Positions 28,071 to 35,330 of a DNA stretch of 64,000 nt are shown one piece after another; within the stretch, counting starts at the first letter, position 1, and each line of letters starts with the position of its first letter. The notes under the pieces are model-generated. The model saw only the letters and a program-made list of their open reading frames with translations. It searched no databases and was not told the DNA's origin. A program made the translations under genes and the position numbers. This DNA comes from CAVTWH01 sp963738365 (GTDB taxonomy: Bacteria; Actinomycetota; Actinomycetes; Mycobacteriales; Micromonosporaceae). The DNA lies in the NCBI GenBank assembly GCA_963738365.1, contig CAVTWH010000006.1, positions 496,001 through 560,000 of the forward strand. Reading direction: 5' to 3'.

Positions 28071-29804
28071 TCACGTGCGGGTGCAGGGGGCGCCGTTGAG
28101 GGTGAACGTGGTGGGGGTGGGGTTGGTGGCGGTGTAGGTGGCCTGGAAGCCGAAGGTGGCGGCGGCGCCGGGCGCGAGGGCGGCGTTCCAGCTGGCGTTT
28201 GTCGCCGTCACCGCCTGGCCGGCCTGGGTGACGACGCCGTTCCAGGCGTTGGTGACCTGCTGGGCGCCGGTGAACGACCAGCGCAGCGTCCAGCCGTTGA
28301 CCGCGCTGGTACCCCCGTTGGTGATGCTCACCGTGGCCACGAAGCCGCTGCCCCAGTCATTGACCGCGTAATTCACCGAGCACCCGCTCGAACCGGACGC
28401 CGACGGGGACGCCGACGCCGACCGGGACGCCGACGGGGACGCCGACGCCGACCGGGACGCCGAAGGGGACGGCGAGGCCGACCGGGACGCCGACGCGGAC
28501 GGGGACGCCGACCGCGACACCGAGGCCGACGGGGAGGCGGACGCCGAGCGGGAGGCCGAGGCCGACGGGGAGGCCGAGCGGGACGCGGACACCGAGGGGG
28601 AGGCCGACGCCGACGGCGGGGTGCCGCCGCTCTTGGCCACCATCCGGGCCGAGTGCGCGGAGAAGACCGACAGCTCCGGGGCGCCGTGCTTGACGGCGTA
28701 GTTGTCGCCGCCGGCCTGCGGGTCCGGGTACCACCAGAAGGCGCTGCCGGCGATGTCCTGCTGCTCGATGTCGGAGTAGATGGCGCTCCACCAGGTGGAG
28801 CGGTCCACCCCCATGGTGTTGAACTCGCCGAGGAAGAACGGCTTGCCGACCAGGTTCACCGAGTCGGAGTTCCAGGCGTTGATGAGGGTGACGGTCTGCT
28901 GCAGGGTGAGCGCGGCCCAGCCCTCGTTGGGGTAGGGGTGCGCCGAGGTGAAGTCGAGGTACGGCGACTGTTGCAGGTAGACGAACGGGTTGCCCTCGTC
29001 GCCGCCGAAGCCGTACTTGCTCTGGTGCCCTTCGATGCCCGCGTACACCATGTGGTTGGGGTCGATGCCCTTGATATAGGCGCCCATCTCGTCCACCCAG
29101 GCGCGCAGCGTGACGCCGGAGCTGCTCTCGCTGCCCTGGCCCTCGTAGCGCGGCTCGTTCATCAGGTCCCAGGCGAAGATGGTCGGATCGTTGCGGTACG
29201 CCACCTCGGTGTAGTGGTTGACCCGGTTGAGGGCGTAGTTGACGTAGTTCTTGTACTGGGTGAAGCAGCCCGGGCAGGCGGTCTTGTTGAAGAACCGCCA
29301 GCGGTTGGACTGCCCGGTGCCCAGCCCCTCCCAGGACAGTCGGGTGTCGATGCCGCCGTAAGCCTCCCAGTAGTTCTCCAGGGTCGGGATGAGCCGGATG
29401 TTGTGCGCCTTGGCCGAGGCGATGATGTAGTCGAACTCGGCGAACTCCTGGTCGTTGTAGACGCCTTTGGCCGACTCGAAGCCGTGCCAGCTCTCGTGGT
29501 CGAACATCCACAGCCGCAGCACGCTCACCCCGTCGCCGGCCAGTTCGGCGAAGTGGTTGTCGATGCGGGCCTTGTCCATGTACTGGGTCTCGGTGTCGCC
29601 GTAACTTCCACCGTAGGTGAACACGTCGTAGGTGTTCGCCCCGGCGAAGTAGTAGGTCTTCCCGTTGAGGCAGAAGTGCACGCCGCAGCGGCTGACGAAG
29701 CCGTCGGTGGCGGCGGCGGCGCCCCGGGCCAGGCTCACGGCGACCCCGCCCAGCAGGGTCAGGACGGCGGCGAGCGCGGCCAGGCGGATGCGGTGGGACC
29801 GCAT
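28071..29804 (-). CDS. Secreted GH5-family glycoside hydrolase (mannanase/cellulase type) with C-terminal CBM2
   Basis: A 577-residue secreted enzyme. There is a Sec signal peptide at 1-31; the GH5 catalytic domain at about 33-385 opens DGFVSRCGVHFCLNGKTYYF, a beginning typical of GH5 mannanases (GH5_7-like). The acid/base Glu is in DLMNEPR (near 217) and the nucleophile Glu in FFLGEFN (near 327). A Ser/Ala/Arg/Pro linker of about 75 residues follows, then a cellulose-binding CBM2 (about 468-577) with GWTLRWSFTGAQQVTNAWNG. ATG 29804 has GGAG 8 bases upstream. Beta-mannanase is my best guess; endoglucanase is possible. Confidence 0.85.
   Translation of the reverse strand: MRSHRIRLAALAAVLTLLGGVAVSLARGAAAATDGFVSRCGVHFCLNGKTYYFAGANTYDVFTYGGSYGDTETQYMDKARIDNHFAELAGDGVSVLRLWMFDHESWHGFESAKGVYNDQEFAEFDYIIASAKAHNIRLIPTLENYWEAYGGIDTRLSWEGLGTGQSNRWRFFNKTACPGCFTQYKNYVNYALNRVNHYTEVAYRNDPTIFAWDLMNEPRYEGQGSESSSGVTLRAWVDEMGAYIKGIDPNHMVYAGIEGHQSKYGFGGDEGNPFVYLQQSPYLDFTSAHPYPNEGWAALTLQQTVTLINAWNSDSVNLVGKPFFLGEFNTMGVDRSTWWSAIYSDIEQQDIAGSAFWWYPDPQAGGDNYAVKHGAPELSVFSAHSARMVAKSGGTPPSASASPSVSASRSASPSASASRSASASPSASVSRSASPSASASRSASPSPSASRSASASPSASRSASASPSASGSSGCSVNYAVNDWGSGFVATVSITNGGTSAVNGWTLRWSFTGAQQVTNAWNGVVTQAGQAVTATNASWNAALAPGAAATFGFQATYTATNPTPTTFTLNGAPCTRT
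28380..28620. repeat. Degenerate repeat encoding the Ser/Ala/Arg/Pro linker of the GH5 enzyme
   Basis: Short units like GACGCCGACCGGGACGCCGA recur imperfectly across about 240 bases and encode runs of SAS, SRSASP and SPSAS. Linkers between catalytic and binding domains are often repetitive, and this stretch is prone to length change. Confidence 0.7.
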
Positions 29805-29901
29805 GAGAAATCTCCAGATCCCCGAAGTCGCCGCACCGGCCCGGACGTGAGTCGGCACGTCGTTCGGCTAGAACCATCAGGGGGTACGGCGTTGCCCCGC
29901 C

Positions 29902-29921
29902 GCTTACTCGGTTGAGTAAGC
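29902..29921. promoter_or_regulatory. Palindromic operator candidate upstream of the GH5 gene
   Basis: GCTTACTC and GAGTAAGC are exact reverse complements around GGTT. It lies about 98 bases upstream of the GH5 start codon, a fitting place for a sugar-responsive repressor. The AT-rich core stands out from the surrounding DNA. The regulator is not in the window. Confidence 0.5.
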
Positions 29922-29939
29922 CGCCTCACCCACCCGCTG

Positions 29940-30737
29940 TCAAGCCGCCCCGTCGTCGGCCAGCCGGGTTCCGGTCAGTTCGCGGTACGCGCTGATCACC
30001 GCCTCGGTCCGCTCGGCCAGCTCCGCCGCCGGGTCGCCGGCACCGTCCCGGCCGTCCCCGGCGCTCCCGGCGCTCTCCGCCGCGAGCAGACGCTCGGTAC
30101 GCCGGTGCAGGTCGGCCAGGCGTAGCCGGGCGGCCTGCGCGATCGCCTGCCGGACACAGGCGTCGGCCAGCCGGTCCAGCCGGTCCAGGCGTCCGCTGAT
30201 CGAGTCCTGGACCCGGTCGAGGGCGTCGGTGAGCTGCGCCCGCCGGTGCTCGACCTCGACCCGGGCGGGTTCGGCCGGCGGCAGGTCGGTCAGCAGTTGG
30301 CGAGCGGCGTCCAGGGCGTCGTACAGCTCGGCGCGGCGGCGCAGGTCACCGGCGAGCTGCCAGAGCGCCTCGGCGAGTACCGGCGCCGGCTGCTCGTCGG
30401 CGAGCACCCCGAGTTGTGGCCAGGCCCGTTCGGTGCGCTTGATCGCCGCCCGGGCGGTGGCGAGGTCGGCGCGTCCCGGCTTGTCGGTGATCTCGCGCAG
30501 GTGCTCGCCGCGCGGCCGGAGCAGCCGGCGCGCGATCCGGCGCCCCACGATGTCGACGACGACGACACCGAACCCGACGCCGACGCCGAGGCCCGGGTTG
30601 GCCGTCGCCAGACCGCTGATCAGCCCGACGGTTGGCGCCGTCACCAGCCCGACGGCGCCGAGCTGCTCGTCGGCCAGCCGGGCGTGCCAGCGGGCCCGCC
30701 GGCTGGGATCGGGACGGCTGACGACATGACCGGGCAT
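29940..30737 (-). CDS. Hypothetical protein with membrane hairpin and helical C-terminus
   Basis: A 265-residue protein. A hydrophobic Gly-rich stretch near residues 28-65 (LVTAPTVGLISGLATA, GVGVGFGVVVVDIVG) may form one or two membrane helices. The remaining 200 residues are highly charged and helical, with Arg/Leu/Ala heptad-like runs, probably coiled coil. I do not recognise a family. It ends 40 bases after the ilvD stop and is read in the same direction; it may be the last gene of that transcript. Confidence 0.62.
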   Translation of the reverse strand: MPGHVVSRPDPSRRARWHARLADEQLGAVGLVTAPTVGLISGLATANPGLGVGVGFGVVVVDIVGRRIARRLLRPRGEHLREITDKPGRADLATARAAIKRTERAWPQLGVLADEQPAPVLAEALWQLAGDLRRRAELYDALDAARQLLTDLPPAEPARVEVEHRRAQLTDALDRVQDSISGRLDRLDRLADACVRQAIAQAARLRLADLHRRTERLLAAESAGSAGDGRDGAGDPAAELAERTEAVISAYRELTGTRLADDGAA

Positions 30738-30777
30738 GCCGACGATCGTGTCAGTTCGGTGCCGTTACCGGACAGCC

Positions 30778-32625
30778 CTACTCGGGCACCCGCCGGTACG
30801 CACCGTCGCTGGCGGCGGTGGCCATCGAGGCGTACGCCCGCAGCGCGGCCGACACCGGGCGCTGCCGGTCCACCGGGGTGTACGGCTTGTCGCGCTTCTC
30901 CTGCGCCACCCGCCGGGCGTCCAGCACGTCGGCGGCGACGGCCAGGCGCAGCGAGCGCGCCGGGATGTCGATCTCGACGAGGTCACCGTCCTCGACCAGG
31001 GCGATCAGGCCGCCACCGGCCGCCTCGGGGGAGATGTGTCCGATGGACAGGCCGCTGGTCCCGCCGGAGAACCGGCCGTCGGTGACCAGCGCGCACGCCT
31101 TGCCCAGCCCCCGGCCCTTGAGGAACGAGGTGGGGTAGAGCATCTCCTGCATGCCCGGCCCGCCGCGGGGACCCTCGTACCGGATGACCACCACGTCGCC
31201 GGCCACGATGTCGCCGGCCAGGATGGCGGAGACGGCCGCCTCCTGCGACTCGAAGACCTTCGCCGGGCCGCTGAAGCGCCACAGCGACTCCTCCACCCCG
31301 GCGGTCTTCACCACGGCGCCGTCCGGCGCCAGGTTGCCGTGCAGGATGGCCAGGCCGCCGTCGGCGGTGTAGGCGTGCGCCAGGTCCCGGATGCAGCCGG
31401 TCGCCGCGTCGGTGTCCAGGCTGGTCCACCGGTTGTCGGTGGAGAACGGCTCGGTGGTACGCACCCCGCCGGGCGCCGCGTGGAACAGCTCCACCGCCTC
31501 CGGCGACGCCGCCCCGCTGCGGATGTCCCAGCTGGACAGCCACTGCTCGACGCTGGCCGAGTGCACCGTGCTGACGTTGCGGTGCAGCAGGCCGGCGCGG
31601 TCGAGTTCGCCGAGGATGGCCGGGATGCCGCCGGCCCGGTGCACGTCCTCCATGTGGTATTTCGGCGTGTTCGGCGCGACCTTGGCCAGGCAGGGCACCC
31701 GGCGGGAGATGGCGTCGATGTCGGCGACGGTGAAGTCCAGCTCGGCTTCCCGGGCGGCGGCCAGCAGGTGCAGCACGGTGTTGGTGGAGCCGCCCATCGC
31801 CACGTCCAGGGCGACGGCGTTCTCGAACGCCGGGCGGCTGGCGATGGCCCGGGGCAGCACGCTGGCGTCGTCGCCGTCGTAGTAGCGCTGGGCCAGCTCG
31901 ACGATGAGGCTGCCGGCCCGCTCGAAGAGGGCCTTGCGGGCGGCGTGGGTGGCCAGCGTCGAGCCGTTGCCGGGCAGCGCCAGGCCGATCGCCTCGGTCA
32001 GGCAGTTCATCGAGTTGGCGGTGAACATGCCCGAGCAGGAGCCGCAGGTGGGGCAGGCGGAGCGTTCGATGGTGGCCAGCTGCTCGTCGCTGACGGCGTC
32101 GTTGGCCGAGGCGACCATGGCGTCGATGAGGTCGAGCTTGGGGTGCACCACGCCGTCGACGGCCACCGTCTTGCCGGCCTCCATCGGGCCGCCCGAGACG
32201 AACACCGTGGGGATGTTGAGCCGCAGGGCGGCCAGCAGCATGCCCGGGGTGATCTTGTCACAGTTGGAGATGCACACCAGGGCGTCCGCGCAGTGCGCGT
32301 TGACCATGTACTCCACCGCGTCGGCGATCAGCTCGCGGCTGGGCAGCGAGTAGAGCATGCCGCCGTGCCCCATGGCGATGCCGTCGTCCACGGCGATGGT
32401 GTTGAACTCGCGCCCCACCCCGCCGGCCGCCGCGATCGAATCAGCCACCAGGGCGCCGAGATTGCGCAGGTGCACATGGCCCGGGACGAACTGGGTGAAA
32501 CTGTTGGCGATGGCCACGATGGGCTTGCCGAAGTCGCTGTCCGTCATGCCGGTGGCGCGCCACAGCGCGCGGGCGCCGGCCATCATGCGGCCGTGCGTGG
32601 AGGTCCTGGAGCGCAGTTCGGGCAT
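30778..32625 (-). CDS. ilvD: Dihydroxy-acid dehydratase
   Basis: The iron-sulfur dehydratase that makes 2-keto acids of valine, leucine and isoleucine synthesis. It has 615 residues, as in E. coli IlvD. It opens MPELRSRTSTHGR. Cluster cysteines are in SNCDKITPGM and PTCGSCSGMFTANSMNC. The C-terminal DGRFSGGTSGLSIGHISPEA is intact. ATG 32625 gives the family start; the frame stays open upstream but without conserved sequence. It is divergent from the GGDEF-EAL gene. Confidence 0.95.
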   Translation of the reverse strand: MPELRSRTSTHGRMMAGARALWRATGMTDSDFGKPIVAIANSFTQFVPGHVHLRNLGALVADSIAAAGGVGREFNTIAVDDGIAMGHGGMLYSLPSRELIADAVEYMVNAHCADALVCISNCDKITPGMLLAALRLNIPTVFVSGGPMEAGKTVAVDGVVHPKLDLIDAMVASANDAVSDEQLATIERSACPTCGSCSGMFTANSMNCLTEAIGLALPGNGSTLATHAARKALFERAGSLIVELAQRYYDGDDASVLPRAIASRPAFENAVALDVAMGGSTNTVLHLLAAAREAELDFTVADIDAISRRVPCLAKVAPNTPKYHMEDVHRAGGIPAILGELDRAGLLHRNVSTVHSASVEQWLSSWDIRSGAASPEAVELFHAAPGGVRTTEPFSTDNRWTSLDTDAATGCIRDLAHAYTADGGLAILHGNLAPDGAVVKTAGVEESLWRFSGPAKVFESQEAAVSAILAGDIVAGDVVVIRYEGPRGGPGMQEMLYPTSFLKGRGLGKACALVTDGRFSGGTSGLSIGHISPEAAGGGLIALVEDGDLVEIDIPARSLRLAVAADVLDARRVAQEKRDKPYTPVDRQRPVSAALRAYASMATAASDGAYRRVPE

Positions 32626-32737
32626 GAACCCCAGTCTGCACCCGGAGTCCGCCATCCGGAACTGGACGCCGTCGCGGTTCCACGCTGCGGGACACCCCGG
32701 GCCCGTGTTTTTCGCGATCATCAGGCAGAGTAGGGGT

Positions 32738-35032
32738 GTGCCCCTCGCCGCACTGGTACCCGCTGCCCTGGGTGACGCGCGTCCGTGGGCGGGCGGAGTG
32801 TGGGCCGGCGGGGCGTGGGCCGCGGACGGGGCACTGGCGCCGGCCGCCTCTGGACGGGTCCTGCTCAGCCTCGCAGCCGCGTCGGCGCTGGTGGGGGCCG
32901 TGCTGTCGGCCCGTTGGCTGCGCCGCGGCGTCCCCGCACCGTCCGGAGCGCTGGGCGCCGCCGGGGTGCTCTGCGGTGGCGGCGGGCTGGCGCTCACCGC
33001 CGGGTACGCGGCGCTCGGCGGCGACCGGCACTCCGGCACCGCGCTGCTGCCGCTGGCCCTGGGCGTCTGCGCCGCCGGGGTGTTGCAGCTGGTCACCCTG
33101 CTCCGGCTGGCCAGCCTCGGGGACCGGCCGGAGGGGCTGCGCAGCCTGCTGGACGGCGTGCTGATCGGCGGCAGCGGCTTCTACGTGCTCTGGGACCTGG
33201 CGGTGGAGCCGATTCACCCGCGCCTGGCCGGTGAGCCGCTGGTGCTCGCCCGGCTGGCCGACTGTGTGGCGATCACGCTGCCATCGGTGGTGACGCTGCT
33301 GGTCGCCGGTACCGCCGCGGTGGTGGCCGCGCGCGGCGGCCCGGCCCGTACCGTGCTGCTGCCCGCCTGCGCCGCGGTGGCCGGGGCGGCGGTACTCGCG
33401 GTGCTCGTGGTCACCGCCGCCCGGTACGCCGGCCCGGTCGTCTTCCTGCTCGCCGCGCTGGCCTACGCCGCCGCGCTGGCCGGCGTCGGCCGGCTCGCGC
33501 CGTGGCTGGCCGGGCTGCCCCGGCCGGTACCCGAGCTGGGCCGCCCGCCGCTGCTGATCGGGCTGGCCCCGGTACTGGTCGCCGTGGTCGCCGTCGGGGC
33601 GCGGCTGGTGACGATCGGCCCGGTCGACCGGATCGGGCTGGTGGTGCTGCTCGCCCTGGCGGCCGTGGTGACGGTCCGGCAGGCGGCCACCGTGCTGCAG
33701 CTACGCCGGGTGATCGCCGCCTACCGGCACCAGGCGCAGACCGACCCGCTGACCGGGCTGCCCAACCGGCGCCGGCTGATCGAGCTGATCAACAGCGGCG
33801 GCGGCTCCCGTACCCTGCTCCTGATCGACCTGGACGGGTTCAAGAGCGTCAACGACATCCGCGGGCACGACATGGGTGACCTGGTGCTGGTCGAGGTGGC
33901 CCGGCGGCTGCGCGTCGCGGTACCCGACGACGGCCTGGTCGCCCGGCTCGGCGGCGACGAGTTCGCGGCGCTGCTGGCCGGCCCGCCGGGACAGGCCGGT
34001 CCGGTGGCCGAGGCGGTGCGTACCGCCCTGGCCCAGCCGTATCCGGTGGGCGACGCGGTGGTGTACCTGTCCGCCAGCGTCGGCGTAGCCGGCCCGGGCA
34101 GCGCCGGGGACGGGCTGGTCCGGCTGCTGGCCAACGCGGACGTGGCGCTGCGCTTCGCCAAGCGGCGCGGCAAGAACCGGGTGGAGAGCTACCTGGTGGC
34201 CGACGCCAGCTGGCTGCGCCGCCGCAACCAGGTCGAGCAGGAGCTGCGCGGCGCGGCCGGGCGGGGCGAGCTGTCCCTGGTGTTCCAGCCGATCGTGGCG
34301 CTGCCGGACGGCCGGCCGGTCGGGGTGGAGACGCTGCTGCGCTGGTCCCACCCGGAGCTGGGGCCGGTGCCGCCGGACGAGTTCATCCCGATCGCCGAGG
34401 ACGCCGGGCTGATCGGCGAGCTGGACGCCTGGGTCCTCGACCAGGCGTGCCGGCAGCTGGCCCGGTGGGTCGCCGCCGGCCACCAGCCGTGGGTGGCGGT
34501 CAACATCTCGGTACGCGACCTGCAGCAGCCCGGCTACGTGCCCCGGGTGCTCCAGCTGCTGAACGCCCACCATCTGCCGCCCAGCCTGCTGGTGCTGGAG
34601 GTGACCGAGCACGCCGTGGCGCTGGACCCGGACGAGGTCACCCTGCGCCTGACCGAGCTGCGCGAACTCGGCGTCCGGGTGGCGCTGGACGACTTCGGGG
34701 CGGGGTACTCCTCGCTCGGGCTGCTGCGTACCCTGCCGGTGGACATTGTCAAGATCGACCGGGCGCTGCTGGTCGACCCGCTGCTGGACATCTGCGTGCA
34801 GCTGGCCCAGCGGCTGGGCAAGTTGCCGCTGGCCGAGGGGATCGGCGACGACGACGCGCGGGCGGCGGTGGAGCGTACCGGCTGCCCGCTCGGGCAGGGT
34901 TCGGCGATCTGCCCGCCGGTCCCCGCCGAGCAGGTCACCGCGCTGCTGGCCGGCGTACCGCCGCTGCCCGCCCAGCGGCGCGCCCACGATGCGGGACAGG
35001 TTGACTCGCGGCATGAGATGCGTCAGAGTTAG
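32738..35032 (+). CDS. Membrane GGDEF-EAL protein with degenerate EAL end
   Basis: A 764-residue protein with about nine or ten transmembrane segments in the first 330 residues. The GGDEF domain has DPLTGLPNRRR, DLDGFKSVNDIRG and an intact RLGGDEFAALL (near residue 408). The EAL domain begins GVETLLRWSHPEL and keeps NISVRDL, LEVTEH, LDDFGAGYSS and VKIDRALL. The normal VAEGVET is replaced by LAEGIGDDD and the QGY end by QGSAICPPV. Diguanylate cyclase activity is plausible; phosphodiesterase activity is doubtful. Its 3' end overlaps the ilvB promoter. Confidence 0.82.
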   Translation: MPLAALVPAALGDARPWAGGVWAGGAWAADGALAPAASGRVLLSLAAASALVGAVLSARWLRRGVPAPSGALGAAGVLCGGGGLALTAGYAALGGDRHSGTALLPLALGVCAAGVLQLVTLLRLASLGDRPEGLRSLLDGVLIGGSGFYVLWDLAVEPIHPRLAGEPLVLARLADCVAITLPSVVTLLVAGTAAVVAARGGPARTVLLPACAAVAGAAVLAVLVVTAARYAGPVVFLLAALAYAAALAGVGRLAPWLAGLPRPVPELGRPPLLIGLAPVLVAVVAVGARLVTIGPVDRIGLVVLLALAAVVTVRQAATVLQLRRVIAAYRHQAQTDPLTGLPNRRRLIELINSGGGSRTLLLIDLDGFKSVNDIRGHDMGDLVLVEVARRLRVAVPDDGLVARLGGDEFAALLAGPPGQAGPVAEAVRTALAQPYPVGDAVVYLSASVGVAGPGSAGDGLVRLLANADVALRFAKRRGKNRVESYLVADASWLRRRNQVEQELRGAAGRGELSLVFQPIVALPDGRPVGVETLLRWSHPELGPVPPDEFIPIAEDAGLIGELDAWVLDQACRQLARWVAAGHQPWVAVNISVRDLQQPGYVPRVLQLLNAHHLPPSLLVLEVTEHAVALDPDEVTLRLTELRELGVRVALDDFGAGYSSLGLLRTLPVDIVKIDRALLVDPLLDICVQLAQRLGKLPLAEGIGDDDARAAVERTGCPLGQGSAICPPVPAEQVTALLAGVPPLPAQRRAHDAGQVDSRHEMRQS
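35001..35029 (+). promoter_or_regulatory. Promoter of the ilvB leader transcript
   Basis: TTGACT (35001-35006), 17 bases, then CAGAGT (35024-35029). The predicted start of transcription (about 35036) falls on the ATG of the leader ORF at 35037, so that ORF would be read from a leaderless RNA. The promoter lies within the end of the GGDEF-EAL gene. Confidence 0.6.
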
Positions 35033-35036
35033 CCAC

Positions 35037-35072
35037 ATGTCTGCGACGCAGAACGCCCGAGTACTTACCTGA
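35037..35072 (+). CDS. ilvB leader peptide MSATQNARVLT
   Basis: An 11-codon ORF starting at the predicted transcription start and ending TGA. Near its end it carries GTA (Val), CTT (Leu) and ACC (Thr); GTA and CTT are rare codons in this DNA. An in-frame ATG at 35013 would give 19 residues with three Val codons, but it lies before the predicted transcription start. The stop codon touches the first hairpin of the attenuator. A role as a sensing peptide for Val/Leu-charged tRNA is inferred. Confidence 0.6.
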   Translation: MSATQNARVLT

Positions 35073-35130
35073 GCGCACTCTTCCCGCGAAGAGTGCGCTA
35101 GCCCCGTGTGACCCACACGAGGGCTTTTTT
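35072..35130 (+). terminator. Attenuator of ilvBNC: hairpin plus rho-independent terminator
   Basis: Hairpin 1 has a perfect 11-bp stem, 35072-35082 with 35089-35099, and begins at the last base of the leader stop codon. Hairpin 2, 35100-35125, has 5- and 6-bp segments with one bulged A and the loop ACC, and is followed by TTTTTT, which is rare in this high-GC DNA. Together with the leader peptide this is the layout of transcription attenuation, as known for ilvBNC in Corynebacterium. I could not identify a clear antiterminator pairing by eye. Confidence 0.75.
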
Positions 35131-35234
35131 GTTGTCCTGGTGTCGTCCCCGGTGGGACCGGTGTCCCGGTCCGCGGCCGGCCGTTGGACCCGCGCGGGCC
35201 GTCGGACGACGACGCGCGAAACTGAACAGCAGCG

Positions 35235-35297
35235 AGACCGAACACAGTGCAGAGCAGACCGAACACAGTGCAGACCAGACCGAACACAGTGCAGACC
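35235..35297 (+). repeat. Three tandem 21-base repeats in the ilvB leader
   Basis: Units start at 35235, 35256 and 35277; units 2 and 3 are identical and unit 1 differs by one base. The core is GAACACAGTGCAGA. They lie between the attenuator and the ilvB start (35331). The function is unknown; repeated protein or RNA binding sites are possible. Confidence 0.85.
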
Positions 35298-35330
35298 GGA
35301 ATCGGAATCCAACCGGAGCAGGTGCCCGAC

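Noticed and set aside
28380..28620. CRISPR array or intergenic satellite
   Set aside because: The repeats are in frame with the GH5 gene and encode its linker; there are no regular spacers.
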